A DNA stretch of 40,597 bases. Source: Pseudomaricurvus hydrocarbonicus. Its GTDB lineage: Bacteria > Pseudomonadota > Gammaproteobacteria > Pseudomonadales > Cellvibrionaceae. This document shows positions 1 to 7,177 of the stretch, one piece after another. The stretch is from NCBI RefSeq assembly GCF_011602365.1, contig NZ_JAAONZ010000028.1:1-40597 (forward strand), read 5' to 3'. The stretch's first letter is position 1. Each line of letters starts with the position of its first letter. Below the pieces are notes generated by a model, which saw only the letters and a list, made by a program, of their open reading frames with translations, ran no database searches and was not told the DNA's origin. A program made the position numbers and the translations under genes.

Positions 1-79
1 TATTCGGTATTTTGACGTTACCCCTCTGCACGGGCAGCAGGTGTTCGATGATTTTGAATTGCGCGTTTGTAATTTCCAT
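1..79 (-). CDS. IS5-family transposase, N-terminal fragment
   Basis: The minus-strand ATG at 79-77 begins MEITNAQFKIIEHLLPVQRG and then runs NVKIPN to the window edge (26 codons). The pattern Q(F/W)xxIExLLPxQRGNVxIPN is the usual start of IS5-family (IS427/IS1031-like) transposases of the DDE type. The gene is cut by the window edge, so completeness and activity cannot be judged. There is no clear ribosome-binding site, which is common for IS genes. Confidence 0.7.
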   Translation of the reverse strand, partial: MEITNAQFKIIEHLLPVQRGNVKIPN

Positions 80-116
80 AGGCGCAAATTTTACCAAAAT
101 TAGTGTGAACAGGCCC
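1..116 (-). mobile_element. End of an IS5-family insertion sequence (partial)
   Basis: The window opens inside an insertion sequence read on the minus strand. It holds a transposase start (79 down to 1) preceded by about 37 nt that end in GGCCTGTTCACAC (minus strand), which resembles an IS5-type terminal inverted repeat. A TAG at 117-119 could be the target-site copy, since some IS5 groups duplicate TNA. The outer boundary near 116 is estimated, because the other IS end lies outside the window. Confidence 0.6.
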
Positions 117-372
117 TAGAAGCTTTGTTTTTACATCGAGTGGAGCTGTTTGGCTATGAGTAACGACAATAAGATTTACGCACGCTCCATCCATACACTT
201 CCGGTTCGGAGGGTGTTTTAAGCACCTCTCAGCACGGCACAAGTACTCCTTTTGCTCCTATCTTTCGCAAAACTCCCATCCGACTTTGTTAAGAGACTGA
301 AGATCTAACACTTTGAGTGCAGCTGCCACCCCGTGTTCGAAGTGGATGTCAGCCGTTCAGGATTTCTGGGTT
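117..372. other. Intergenic stretch between the IS end and the first promoter element
   Basis: No convincing gene is seen here. A forward ATG near 158 opens a 21-codon frame ending in TAA, which could be the cut-off start of an older gene, but nothing in it is recognisable. The minus-strand frame that crosses the IS boundary is an extension of IS sequence in the wrong frame. The region separates the insertion sequence from the conserved element at 373. Confidence 0.5.
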
Positions 373-508
373 CACTATCAACAATCCGGCTGCAGCGCAG
401 CCGGATTTGTCATTTCCCGTGCTAGGGATTGGCTGCATATACTCACTGCATACACAGATACGGCATTCAGGTTGAGTAAGTACCGAAGTATTTCCCATAA
501 AAAAGCCA
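373..508 (+). promoter_or_regulatory. Conserved promoter element, copy A
   Basis: A perfect inverted repeat (arms AATCCGGCTGC 383-393 and GCAGCCGGATT 397-407, 3-nt centre) is followed by TTTGTCATTTCCC. After exactly 19 nt comes TATACT (438-443), then CACAGA (453-458) and TTCAG (466-470). The same order recurs at three other sites in the window. TATACT fits a -10 box, but the -35 position (TCCCGT) is poor, which suggests activator dependence. The palindrome would be centred near -55. Similarity to copy D continues to about 500 (AAGTATTTCC). The next gene starts at 583. Confidence 0.7.
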
Positions 509-582
509 CTGACGAATCGGATATTAACCTGTTTTAAGCCACACATAACTATCAATCAGTCACATTAAACTTAGGAGATATT

Positions 583-1056
583 ATGGATCGTTATATTAAC
601 CGACTGTTTCACGTATGTATTACGGTTGCCGATATTGACGCAGCACTGGAATTCTATTGCGGTGTTCTGGGGTTGGAATCAATCGGCCAGCTGCGTCATG
701 AACGCGCACCAGGCGAAATTCTCGGTTTCCCGAACCAGATCATTGAAATCCATGCCGACCACCTCGTAGGAACGGACAAAGAAAACGCAACTGTTATCGA
801 TCTGATTGAGTTTGTCGAGCCCAAGACTGTCGTCAACACTGAATCGGCCGCACCGCTGAACCATGCTGGCATTAATCGTATGGCGTTTGGTGTGGATGAT
901 ACCGACGCAATCTACGAGAAGTTGAAGGCGCGTGGTGATATCAATTTTCTATGCGAGCCTCAAGTTGTGATCGCGCCGACCGGTGGAAAATTTAAAATTT
1001 TGACGTTCAAAGATCCTTTCGAAAATATCTTAGAAGTCATCGAGTACTGCGAGTAA
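583..1056 (+). CDS. VOC-superfamily (glyoxalase/dioxygenase fold) protein, VOC1
   Basis: This 157-residue single-unit VOC protein starts at ATG 583 behind a strong TTAGGAGAT ribosome-binding site. The fold shows the usual start FHVCITVADIDAALEFYCGV and the end FKDPFENILEVIEY. Candidate metal ligands are H10, E76, H94 and E151, the His/Glu quartet expected of glyoxalase-I-like enzymes. The reaction is unknown. VOC proteins of this size isomerise or cleave small oxidised metabolites, and here one acting on an aromatic ring-cleavage or quinone-like intermediate is plausible. It heads a run of five genes to 3585. A second, more diverged VOC gene sits at 2141, and a C-terminal relic of a third copy is at 19812-19955. 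Confidence 0.85.
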   Translation: MDRYINRLFHVCITVADIDAALEFYCGVLGLESIGQLRHERAPGEILGFPNQIIEIHADHLVGTDKENATVIDLIEFVEPKTVVNTESAAPLNHAGINRMAFGVDDTDAIYEKLKARGDINFLCEPQVVIAPTGGKFKILTFKDPFENILEVIEYCE

Positions 1057-1068
1057 TCATGGCGTTAC

Positions 1069-1094
1069 ACCAAGGATTACTGACTTGGTTTTTT
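1069..1094 (+). terminator. Weak hairpin plus T-run between VOC1 and SnoaL1
   Basis: The arms ACCAAG (1069-1074) and CTTGGT (1084-1089) are followed by six T (1089-1094). The stem is only 6 bp, so it may attenuate transcription within the operon rather than end it. The equivalent gap upstream of the second SnoaL copy (about 19966-19996) also has a small hairpin followed by five T. Confidence 0.4.
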
Positions 1095-1122
1095 ATAACC
1101 TTGACTAATCGGAGAAACTTAG

Positions 1123-1650
1123 ATGAGTGTTACACAAGACAAAGTTGAAATTATTGATGTCATCAATCTTTATGGCGTCGCGCTTGATAGTCACGCCTGG
1201 GATGTGTTGGATGAGGTGTTTACCGAAGATGCACATGCCGACTTCGGGCCCGCAGGGGCGGTGTGGAAGTCAGTGGCTGCACTGAAGTTCGCCTTCAAGG
1301 ACTTTCACGAAACACTGACCAACCATATGCACACCATGATGGGCTCTTGCATTCACGTTGATGGCGATACCGCCTATGCGCTGACTTATGGCGATTGGCT
1401 GCTGTCGCGCGATACGGCCGAAGGCGGCCCTGACTGGGTGGGTCGTGGCTGGTATGACGATGTATTGGTACGCACTGACAAGGGTTGGCGTATCAGCAGC
1501 CGTGTCTGTCGGTTGATCTCCTGGACCGGCAACCCGAACGTACCGGAACCTGCGTACGAACAGCACCCAGTGATGACGACGCATACGCTGCGCAGTTATC
1601 GCGAGCAGGGAAAAGTCCGCTACTTTCAGGAAATTGCCAAGAAAAAGTAA
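1123..1650 (+). CDS. SnoaL-like / NTF2-fold protein, copy 1
   Basis: This 175-residue protein has the SnoaL-like (NTF2) cone fold seen in ring-cyclase-like, dehydratase-like and aromatic-dioxygenase-small-subunit-like proteins. The start is ATG 1123 with GGAGAAACTTAG upstream. Visible features are the N-terminal helix IIDVINLYGVALDSHAWD, the segment DEVFTEDAHADFGPAG, and the C-terminal strands GWYDDVLVRTDKGWRISSR. The function cannot be assigned. In catabolic clusters such proteins act as isomerases or dehydratases on polar ring-derived intermediates. The gene at 20021 encodes a protein differing at only five positions (A37T, K49N, M73T, H148R, E170K). The DNA has drifted far more at silent sites, so both proteins appear held constant by selection. 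Confidence 0.85.
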   Translation: MSVTQDKVEIIDVINLYGVALDSHAWDVLDEVFTEDAHADFGPAGAVWKSVAALKFAFKDFHETLTNHMHTMMGSCIHVDGDTAYALTYGDWLLSRDTAEGGPDWVGRGWYDDVLVRTDKGWRISSRVCRLISWTGNPNVPEPAYEQHPVMTTHTLRSYREQGKVRYFQEIAKKK

Positions 1651-1768
1651 GTCGAGCTCAAACCACACTCCGTGCCTTGCGTTAAATGGTATTTGGCGGT
1701 GCTGGGCTCGAATCCTTTCCCTTGTTCAGAATTTCCGGATGATCTGGAATTTATTATAGAGGTCAGTA

Positions 1769-2125
1769 ATGAACGAAGAAACCGTGATTTGGATGGTAGG
1801 CATCAACTGCAACGCCGAAGATATAGAAAAGTTCGAGGCCTGGTACGACGATGTTCATGTGCCGATGCTGTTAAAGGGCGATTTCGTCGAAAAGGTACGC
1901 CGCTTCAAACTGTCAGATGAAACCTATCATGTCGGTGTTACCACGCAGCCGTGCCCCACTTATCTGACGATTTATGAGTTCGCCAATCAGGAAAAATTTG
2001 ATGCGTGGATGAACAGTGAGGCACGTACTGAAGCCGGTAAAGACAAAGAAGAAACCTGGAGCGATAAAGTATACGACGTCCAGTGGGCAACACTCTACAG
2101 CCTTGCCAACGCTTGGAATGTATAA
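1769..2125 (+). CDS. EthD-like small protein (dimeric alpha/beta-barrel)
   Basis: This 118-residue protein starts at ATG 1769 with GAGGTCA seven bases upstream. It carries the EthD/stress-response-barrel pattern FEAWYDDVHVPMLL (about residues 22-35), where the W-Y-x-x-V-H-x-P core is typical, followed by a TYLTIYEFANQEKFDAW segment. Members of this fold form dimers. Many are small auxiliary proteins of catabolic or polyketide pathways, often without a proven reaction. It lies 15 nt upstream of VOC2, so the two are probably translated from one mRNA. No counterpart survives in the degenerate second copy of this block near 20.5 kb. Confidence 0.75.
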   Translation: MNEETVIWMVGINCNAEDIEKFEAWYDDVHVPMLLKGDFVEKVRRFKLSDETYHVGVTTQPCPTYLTIYEFANQEKFDAWMNSEARTEAGKDKEETWSDKVYDVQWATLYSLANAWNV

Positions 2126-2140
2126 AGGAAGGAAATTACC

Positions 2141-2632
2141 ATGAACGCATTAGTTAAGAAACTCCTACATGTTTGCATCACCGTGCCTGATGTTGATAAA
2201 GCCCTGAAATTCTATTGTGATGTGCTAGGGTTTGAGTCGACCTTCGAAACACGCACTGATGAAGCTGATGGACCGCTATTGGGTTTTTCTGAAGATGAGA
2301 TTAGTATTTATGCGCATCACGTTCTCACCGCTGGTGCAGACGCCCGGCATGCCACTGAGATCAATCTGATTGAATACACCAAGCCTGCCACCATCGAGGG
2401 CAATGGTCCCTATGAGTTGATGAATCAGGTAGGCATCACGCGCCTGGCGATGTTGGTTCTGGATTGCCAGGAAGCGTTTGAAAAGATCAAGGGTTACGAA
2501 GGTGTCGAAGTGGTCTGCCCACCAAAGGACATCGTTATCCGTAAACCAGATGGCAACCAGACCATGTCCTGGTTCAGTTTCAAAGATCCTTATGGAGTGT
2601 TCATTACTATTGCTGAGCCGCCGAAGGCCTAA
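2141..2632 (+). CDS. VOC-superfamily protein, VOC2, with altered metal site
   Basis: This 163-residue paralogue of VOC1 has ATG 2141 and the ribosome-binding site AAGGAAGG. The framework matches VOC1 along its length (LLHVCITVPDVDKALKFYCDV at the start, FSFKDPYGVFITIAEP at the end). Of the four ligand positions proposed for VOC1, H10 and the Glu in NLIEYTKP (E78) are kept. The His of NHAGI has become Gln (MNQVGI, Q96), and the C-terminal Glu has become Thr (T156). It may bind no metal, bind it differently, or serve as the partner of VOC1 in a mixed dimer; this is inference. It is followed by SMP-30 after 77 nt. Confidence 0.85.
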   Translation: MNALVKKLLHVCITVPDVDKALKFYCDVLGFESTFETRTDEADGPLLGFSEDEISIYAHHVLTAGADARHATEINLIEYTKPATIEGNGPYELMNQVGITRLAMLVLDCQEAFEKIKGYEGVEVVCPPKDIVIRKPDGNQTMSWFSFKDPYGVFITIAEPPKA

Positions 2633-2709
2633 ATTCAGCGTATTTTGAGAGTGCGGTTCTGCCTGGGTAGGACTGCTCACAGTCCAATGACAGGAATCCC
2701 GGAGTTAAG

Positions 2710-3585
2710 ATGCAGATTGATGTTCTGGTCGATGTTAAAACGACCCTCGGTGAGGGGCCTTTATGGGACGTACAAGAGCAGCGCTTGTACTGGATAGACG
2801 TAATTGACGGTCGCGTCTTTCGCTGTACCGCCGATGGTCGTGAGGTCCGTTCGTGGGATATGCCTGACTCGATTGGCTCATTGGCACTGCGCCACGATGG
2901 CGGTGCCATCGTGGCGCTGGGTTCAGGGCTTCATTTCCTCGACTTCGATACTGGTGAGACTGAGTTGGTCGCTCACCCGGAAAAAGACAAACCGCACAAC
3001 CGCTTGAACGACGGTAAGGTGGATGCACGCGGACGTTTTATTGTCGGCAGCATGGATACCCGTGAGGGGTTTTCAGACGGCCGGCTCTTCAGAGTCGATC
3101 CAGATTTGAAGGTGCACGTGCTTGATGTTGGCTTTGCGATCTCTAATGGGCCTTGCTGGAGCCCGGACGGGTCCAGATTTTATTTCTCAGACACCTTCTC
3201 CGGGGAGATCTGGCAGTACGACTACGACCTGGACACTGGCAACATCGCTAACCGACGGACCTTTACCAATGATGGCTTTACCGCCACGACAGCGACTGAC
3301 GGCTCAACCGTCGATGCGGAAGGTTTCCTTTGGAACGCCCACGTCTACGAGGGAAAATTGTGTCGCTATGCACCGGATGGCAGCCTGGATCGTGTCATCG
3401 AGATGCCGGTAAAGAAGGTAACCAGTCTTAACTTTGGTGGCCCCAACATGGACACCTTATTTGTCACCTCTATGACCAAACCACCGCTACCGCGTTATCC
3501 CGGTGACAACGCGATGCGTGGCAGTGTATTTGCGATTTATGGGCTGGGTGTGAAAGGGCTGCCCGAGCCACGCTTTGCGGGCTGA
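2710..3585 (+). CDS. SMP-30/gluconolactonase/LRE-like hydrolase
   Basis: This 291-residue protein of the six-bladed propeller SMP-30 family starts at ATG 2710 with GGAGTTAAG upstream. Expected metal ligands are present: E15 in LGEGPLWD, N146 in SNGPCWSPD and D197 in TDGSTVDAEG. N100 in HNRLNDGKVD fits the family's substrate-side residue. The family opens lactones, including sugar lactones and lactones formed during aromatic catabolism. In this operon a lactone from a ring-cleavage product is a reasonable substrate, but that is inferred from context. There is no signal peptide, so it is cytoplasmic. Its C-terminal end is recognisable as a relic at about 20585-20690, downstream of the second SnoaL gene. 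Confidence 0.88.
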   Translation: MQIDVLVDVKTTLGEGPLWDVQEQRLYWIDVIDGRVFRCTADGREVRSWDMPDSIGSLALRHDGGAIVALGSGLHFLDFDTGETELVAHPEKDKPHNRLNDGKVDARGRFIVGSMDTREGFSDGRLFRVDPDLKVHVLDVGFAISNGPCWSPDGSRFYFSDTFSGEIWQYDYDLDTGNIANRRTFTNDGFTATTATDGSTVDAEGFLWNAHVYEGKLCRYAPDGSLDRVIEMPVKKVTSLNFGGPNMDTLFVTSMTKPPLPRYPGDNAMRGSVFAIYGLGVKGLPEPRFAG

Positions 3586-3644
3586 GTGATTTCTTGATTC
3601 GCCATACGGAAACCCCAAATAAATAAGACTTAAGGAGAACTCCT

Positions 3645-3854
3645 ATGTTTGCCAATCAAATACAGCTATCTTTGAGAGGTTTGTGCCGATCGATTATTGC
3701 CAAACTCGGAACTTCAACTGTCTCGGGCCTCTCTATTGCTGTTGCCTTCCCTAATTTCTCGGTCATGAGTACGTCAGTAATATTCTGGATCTTTACCTTG
3801 AGCCTTCAACCCTCCAAAGTAACTCCGAGACGTGACGTCTGTTTAGCATACTAA
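3645..3854 (+). CDS. Possible small ORF of unknown function
   Basis: A 69-codon frame starts at ATG 3645, preceded by an excellent ribosome-binding site (AAGGAGAACTCCT). The product is moderately hydrophobic in the middle (roughly residues 20-55) and ends RRDVCLAY. No family is recognised. It could be a small membrane peptide, or the start of a lost gene whose downstream part was deleted, since the strong start signal sits directly after the SMP-30 gene. The rest of the 3586-3930 gap contains the LysR promoter region and nothing else convincing. Confidence 0.3.
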   Translation: MFANQIQLSLRGLCRSIIAKLGTSTVSGLSIAVAFPNFSVMSTSVIFWIFTLSLQPSKVTPRRDVCLAY

Positions 3855-3880
3855 TTTTAACTCTTACGTCCGAGAAAACT

Positions 3881-3886
3881 TATAAT
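3881..3886 (+). promoter_or_regulatory. Candidate -10 box for the itaconate-region LysR gene
   Basis: A perfect TATAAT lies 45 nt before the LysR start. The sequence 17-19 nt upstream (around TTTAAC at 3856) is a weak -35. The LysR gene also has its own ribosome-binding site (GGAG, 3921-3924). Confidence 0.4.
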
Positions 3887-3930
3887 AACTTCATGTTTTT
3901 TTGACGCCGATTTAAGCCATTGGAGCTATC

Positions 3931-4824
3931 ATGCACTTCGACCTGAGGGATCTCCAGCTTTTCGTGTGTATTGCTGAATCCGAAAGCCTTACCCATGGTG
4001 CGAAGAGGGCCAATATATCCCTCGCGGCGGCGAGCAACAGGCTCAAGGGTTTCGAGGAACAACTGGGAACCCGCCTGTTTTACCGCGAGACCCGAGGCGT
4101 AAGTCTAACGACCGCGGGTACACGGTTGCTGCGGCAGGCACGTGGCATCCTGCAAAAGGTAGACGCCATCAAGGCCGATTTCTCTGCTCCTGATGATGAC
4201 AGCGCCGGGCACCTGCGTATATCAGCCAATACCACCGCGGTGACGGAAATCCTGCCCAGTGTACTGGCGGATTTTCTGGCGCAGCGTCCCGGTGTCAGCA
4301 TCGACCTTCAGGAGGCGCTCAACCGGGACATCGTTAAAGCCGTTATCGACGGTTCTGCTGATCTCGGCATTGTATCGGATGAGGTAAAGGGCAGTGGACT
4401 GGAGGTGATCCCCTTCGCCACCGACAAGCTGCTGCTGGCGGTGCCGGAAGGCAGCAAACTCGTGAGTCAGAGGGCGATCAGTTTTTTTGACACTCTGGGT
4501 GAATCCCATATCGGATTGCATGAAGGGAGTAGCTTGTTCACGTTTCTGGAAGCGGTGACACGTGAAATCGGTGGTATCTACAAGCCTAGAGTTAAGGTTT
4601 TCGGATTCGAACCCGCCTGTCGTATGGTGGAATCGGGGGTCGGTGTTGCCGTTGTGCCAGAATGCTGTGCCTTTCGCTATATCCAAACGATGAACATGAA
4701 ACTGGTGGAACTGACGGATACCTGGGCTACGCGAAGGCGTTGCATTTTGCTAAAAGACCGTGAATCGCTGCCCCGATGCGGACAGGCACTGATCGAGAGT
4801 GTCATCGAACGATACGGAGATTAA
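3931..4824 (+). CDS. LysR-family regulator, probably of the itaconate operon
   Basis: This 297-residue LysR-type regulator starts at ATG 3931 with GGAG seven nt upstream. The winged helix-turn-helix spans about residues 4-63 (LQLFVCIAESESLTHGAKRA then LGTRLFYRETRGVSLT). A periplasmic-binding-protein-like effector domain spans about 90-290. It lies 164 nt upstream of the itaconyl-CoA hydratase gene and in the same direction. In Pseudomonas aeruginosa a LysR gene also adjoins the itaconate genes, so local control by itaconate or its CoA ester is likely. That is inference, and the orientation differs from the divergent layout common for this family. Confidence 0.88.
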   Translation: MHFDLRDLQLFVCIAESESLTHGAKRANISLAAASNRLKGFEEQLGTRLFYRETRGVSLTTAGTRLLRQARGILQKVDAIKADFSAPDDDSAGHLRISANTTAVTEILPSVLADFLAQRPGVSIDLQEALNRDIVKAVIDGSADLGIVSDEVKGSGLEVIPFATDKLLLAVPEGSKLVSQRAISFFDTLGESHIGLHEGSSLFTFLEAVTREIGGIYKPRVKVFGFEPACRMVESGVGVAVVPECCAFRYIQTMNMKLVELTDTWATRRRCILLKDRESLPRCGQALIESVIERYGD

Positions 4825-4899
4825 TCTGGGGCTCCGTCAGGAAAGGTGATCGTTCATCCCGCCTTCTTGGTGTCTGATAGGCCTGTTTGAGATCCTTTT

Positions 4900-4911
4900 G
4901 TTTTCCAAAAC
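4900..4911. promoter_or_regulatory. Candidate operator upstream of the itaconate operon
   Basis: The 12-nt palindrome GTTTTCCAAAAC lies between the LysR gene and the first itaconate gene, 78 nt before its start. It is the clearest dyad in the 164-nt gap and a candidate site for the adjacent LysR protein. Short AT-rich palindromes arise by chance, so confidence is low. Confidence 0.3.
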
Positions 4912-4988
4912 GGAGGCTATCGGAGATCGAAATTTTCATTGCTGCCTGCTTGGTTCATCCTCTGTAAAAACCGAAAGCGAGACGAGTC

Positions 4989-5825
4989 ATGAAATCGGAT
5001 TCTCCTGAGAACTGGGTGGGTCGACATATTCGAACACTCGATAACATTTCAGAACTTTTGTGCAGCCGTATGGCGGCGACGTTTAATATCGCCAAACTCA
5101 AGCAATACGCTGATCTGCCCGCACTGTGGCATTGGGCGTTTTTCCAGGATCCCGCTTCGCAGGATGGCCTGGGCCCGGATGGACACCCAAACGTGAGTGC
5201 TTTTATCCCCGGGGTTGAAGGTTGTGCACGCATGTGGGCGGGCGGTCGCGTCAAATTTCTGGAGCCGCTGAAGGTTGGGCTCGATGCGTCACGTGAATCC
5301 AGCATCATCAAGGTGGTGGAAAAAGAGGGGCGCTCGGGCAGGCTTATTTTCGTCACTGTGCAGCATGAGATTTATCAGGAAGGCGTGATGTGTATCAGTG
5401 AAGAGCAGGATATTGTGTATCGCCCGCCAGCTCCGGTGAGGATCGAGCCGAAGCCCTTTGAAGAGGCTTTTGACTGGGTTGAAGCGGTCGAGCCAACACC
5501 GACGTTACTGTTTCGCTATTCCGCCGTGACCTTTAATGCTCACCGCATCCATTATGACTGGCCCTATGCGACCGAGGAAGAGTCATACCCGGATCTCGTC
5601 GTGCACGGTCCACTGATCGCCACGTTGTTGATGCGAGCCTTCGTCGACGCCAATCCGGATCTGCGACCGACCTACCTCTCCTACCGGGGCCTTCGACCCC
5701 TCACCGCCGAGCAGACCTTTAAGGTATCCGGTCGGCATCTGGGTGATGGCAAGGCAGCGCTTTGGGCGTTCAACAACAACGGACTGGCGCATCAGGCCGA
5801 ACTTCAATTTGAAGAGAAAAGCTGA
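4989..5825 (+). CDS. ich: Itaconyl-CoA / mesaconyl-C4-CoA hydratase (MaoC-like)
   Basis: This 278-residue double hot-dog hydratase has an N-terminal FAS1-like dehydratase half (about 1-145) and a C-terminal MaoC half (about 160-278). The hydratase signature FNAHRIHYD (182-190) followed by YPDLVVHGPL (200-209) is characteristic of the mesaconyl/itaconyl-CoA hydratase group. The expected reaction is hydration of itaconyl-CoA or mesaconyl-CoA to (S)-citramalyl-CoA. The start is ATG 4989 with GAGACGAG upstream. It is the first gene of a four-gene set whose other members are the CoA-transferase and the citramalyl-CoA lyase, which strongly supports the assignment. The reaction itself is inferred from family and context. 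Confidence 0.82.
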   Translation: MKSDSPENWVGRHIRTLDNISELLCSRMAATFNIAKLKQYADLPALWHWAFFQDPASQDGLGPDGHPNVSAFIPGVEGCARMWAGGRVKFLEPLKVGLDASRESSIIKVVEKEGRSGRLIFVTVQHEIYQEGVMCISEEQDIVYRPPAPVRIEPKPFEEAFDWVEAVEPTPTLLFRYSAVTFNAHRIHYDWPYATEEESYPDLVVHGPLIATLLMRAFVDANPDLRPTYLSYRGLRPLTAEQTFKVSGRHLGDGKAALWAFNNNGLAHQAELQFEEKS

Positions 5826-5941
5826 GGTTCCGCCCCAAATCCGACGGCATGGTCGGAGATCGATTTCTTTTAGCAAGTAACACTGTCAGTCAGTGCCGTT
5901 ACCGAGGTGGCGGTGAACGAAACAACGAGAGGAGTACAACA

Positions 5942-7108
5942 GTGCATAACACCAGTATTGGCGCGGGATATGACGATATTCGTGATGCGGTTCGCACACT
6001 TTGTGCGGAGTTTCCAGCCGAGTATCACCGCAAAGTCGATGAAGAGCGTCGCTACCCCGAAGAGTTTGTCGATGCCCTGACCAGAAACGGTTGGATGGCG
6101 GCGTTGATCCCCGAAGAATACGGCGGTTCTGGCCTCGGTCTTGCTGAAGCCTCGGTCATCATGGAGGAGATCAATCGTGCGGGCGGCAATTCCGGTGCCT
6201 GCCATGGCCAGATGTACAACATGAACACGCTGATCCGCCACGGTTCGGAGGAGCAGCGCAAGTTCTACTTGCCGAAGATCGCCAGCGGTGAGCTGAGACT
6301 GCAGTCGATGGGCGTGACCGAGCCGACCACCGGCACGGATACCACCAAGATCAAGACCACTGCTGTGCGCAAGGGCGACAAGTACGTCATTAACGGGCAG
6401 AAAGTGTGGATCTCCCGAGTACAGCATTCGGACCTGATGATCCTGCTGGCGCGCACCACGCCACTGGACCAAGTGAAGCGAAAGTCCGAAGGGCTGTCGA
6501 TCTTCCTGGTCGACCTGAAGGAGGCCATCGGCCACGGCATGACGGTTCAGCCGATCGCCAACATGGTTAACCATGAAACCAATGAGCTGTTCTTCGATAA
6601 CCTGGAAATTCCGGTTGAAAATCTGATCGGCGAAGAGGGGCAGGGTTTCAAATACATCCTCACCGGCCTGAACGCTGAGCGCGCACTCATTGCTGCCGAA
6701 TGTATCGGCGATGGTTACTGGTTTATTGACAAAGTGACCAACTACGCCAACGAGCGCATCGTGTTTGGCCGCCCGATCGGTCAAAACCAGGGCGTACAGT
6801 TCCCTATCGCCGAGAGTTTCATTGAGGTGGAGGCGGCCAACCTGATGCGCTTCGAGGCCTGCCGCCTGTACGACGAGCAGCAGCCCTGCGGAACCCAGGC
6901 GAACATGGCGAAGTACCTGGCGGCCAAGGCCTCATGGGAAGCTGCCAACGCCTGTCTCCAGTTCCACGGCGGTTTCGGATTCGCCTGCGAGTATGACATT
7001 GAGCGCAAGTTCCGCGAGACCCGACTGTATCAGGTGGCACCGATCTCGACGAACCTGATTCTGAGCTACGTTGCCGAGCACGTACTCGGTATGCCTAGGT
7101 CGTTCTAA
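5942..7108 (+). CDS. Acyl-CoA dehydrogenase of the itaconate operon
   Basis: An FAD-dependent acyl-CoA dehydrogenase of 388 residues if translation begins at GTG 5942. This start has GAGGAGT upstream and gives a family-typical N-terminus. The longer frame from ATG 5849 adds 31 unlike residues and is rejected. Visible motifs are GVTEPTTGTDTTKIKT (FAD/substrate loop), NGQKVWISR, and LQFHGGFGFACEYDIERKFRETRLY near the C-terminus. The usual C-terminal Glu loop (YEGTSE) is replaced by QVAPISTN, so the base may instead be the Glu in LNAERAL (E246), as in isovaleryl-CoA dehydrogenase (inference). P. aeruginosa carries a similar gene in its itaconate cluster. A methylsuccinyl-CoA-type substrate would fit the neighbours. 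Confidence 0.85.
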   Translation: MHNTSIGAGYDDIRDAVRTLCAEFPAEYHRKVDEERRYPEEFVDALTRNGWMAALIPEEYGGSGLGLAEASVIMEEINRAGGNSGACHGQMYNMNTLIRHGSEEQRKFYLPKIASGELRLQSMGVTEPTTGTDTTKIKTTAVRKGDKYVINGQKVWISRVQHSDLMILLARTTPLDQVKRKSEGLSIFLVDLKEAIGHGMTVQPIANMVNHETNELFFDNLEIPVENLIGEEGQGFKYILTGLNAERALIAAECIGDGYWFIDKVTNYANERIVFGRPIGQNQGVQFPIAESFIEVEAANLMRFEACRLYDEQQPCGTQANMAKYLAAKASWEAANACLQFHGGFGFACEYDIERKFRETRLYQVAPISTNLILSYVAEHVLGMPRSF

Positions 7109-7177
7109 CTCAGGTGTTGGTTGCCGGGAGCTTTCCCCGGCGATTCCCGATAACGCATCAACAAAGGTGGTACTTTG

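Noticed and set aside
313-537. 74-codon plus-strand frame over promoter element A
   Set aside because: It runs straight through the conserved dyad and -10 region shared with other non-coding copies, so the conservation is better explained by regulation.
5849-5941. Upstream start for the acyl-CoA dehydrogenase
   Set aside because: The added 31 residues are unlike the family, while GTG 5942 has a good ribosome-binding site and gives the usual length.
5870-6784. A 304-codon open frame on the minus strand
   Set aside because: It lies entirely antisense to the acyl-CoA dehydrogenase gene, which has clear family motifs. The antisense product has no recognisable domain and no good ribosome-binding site.
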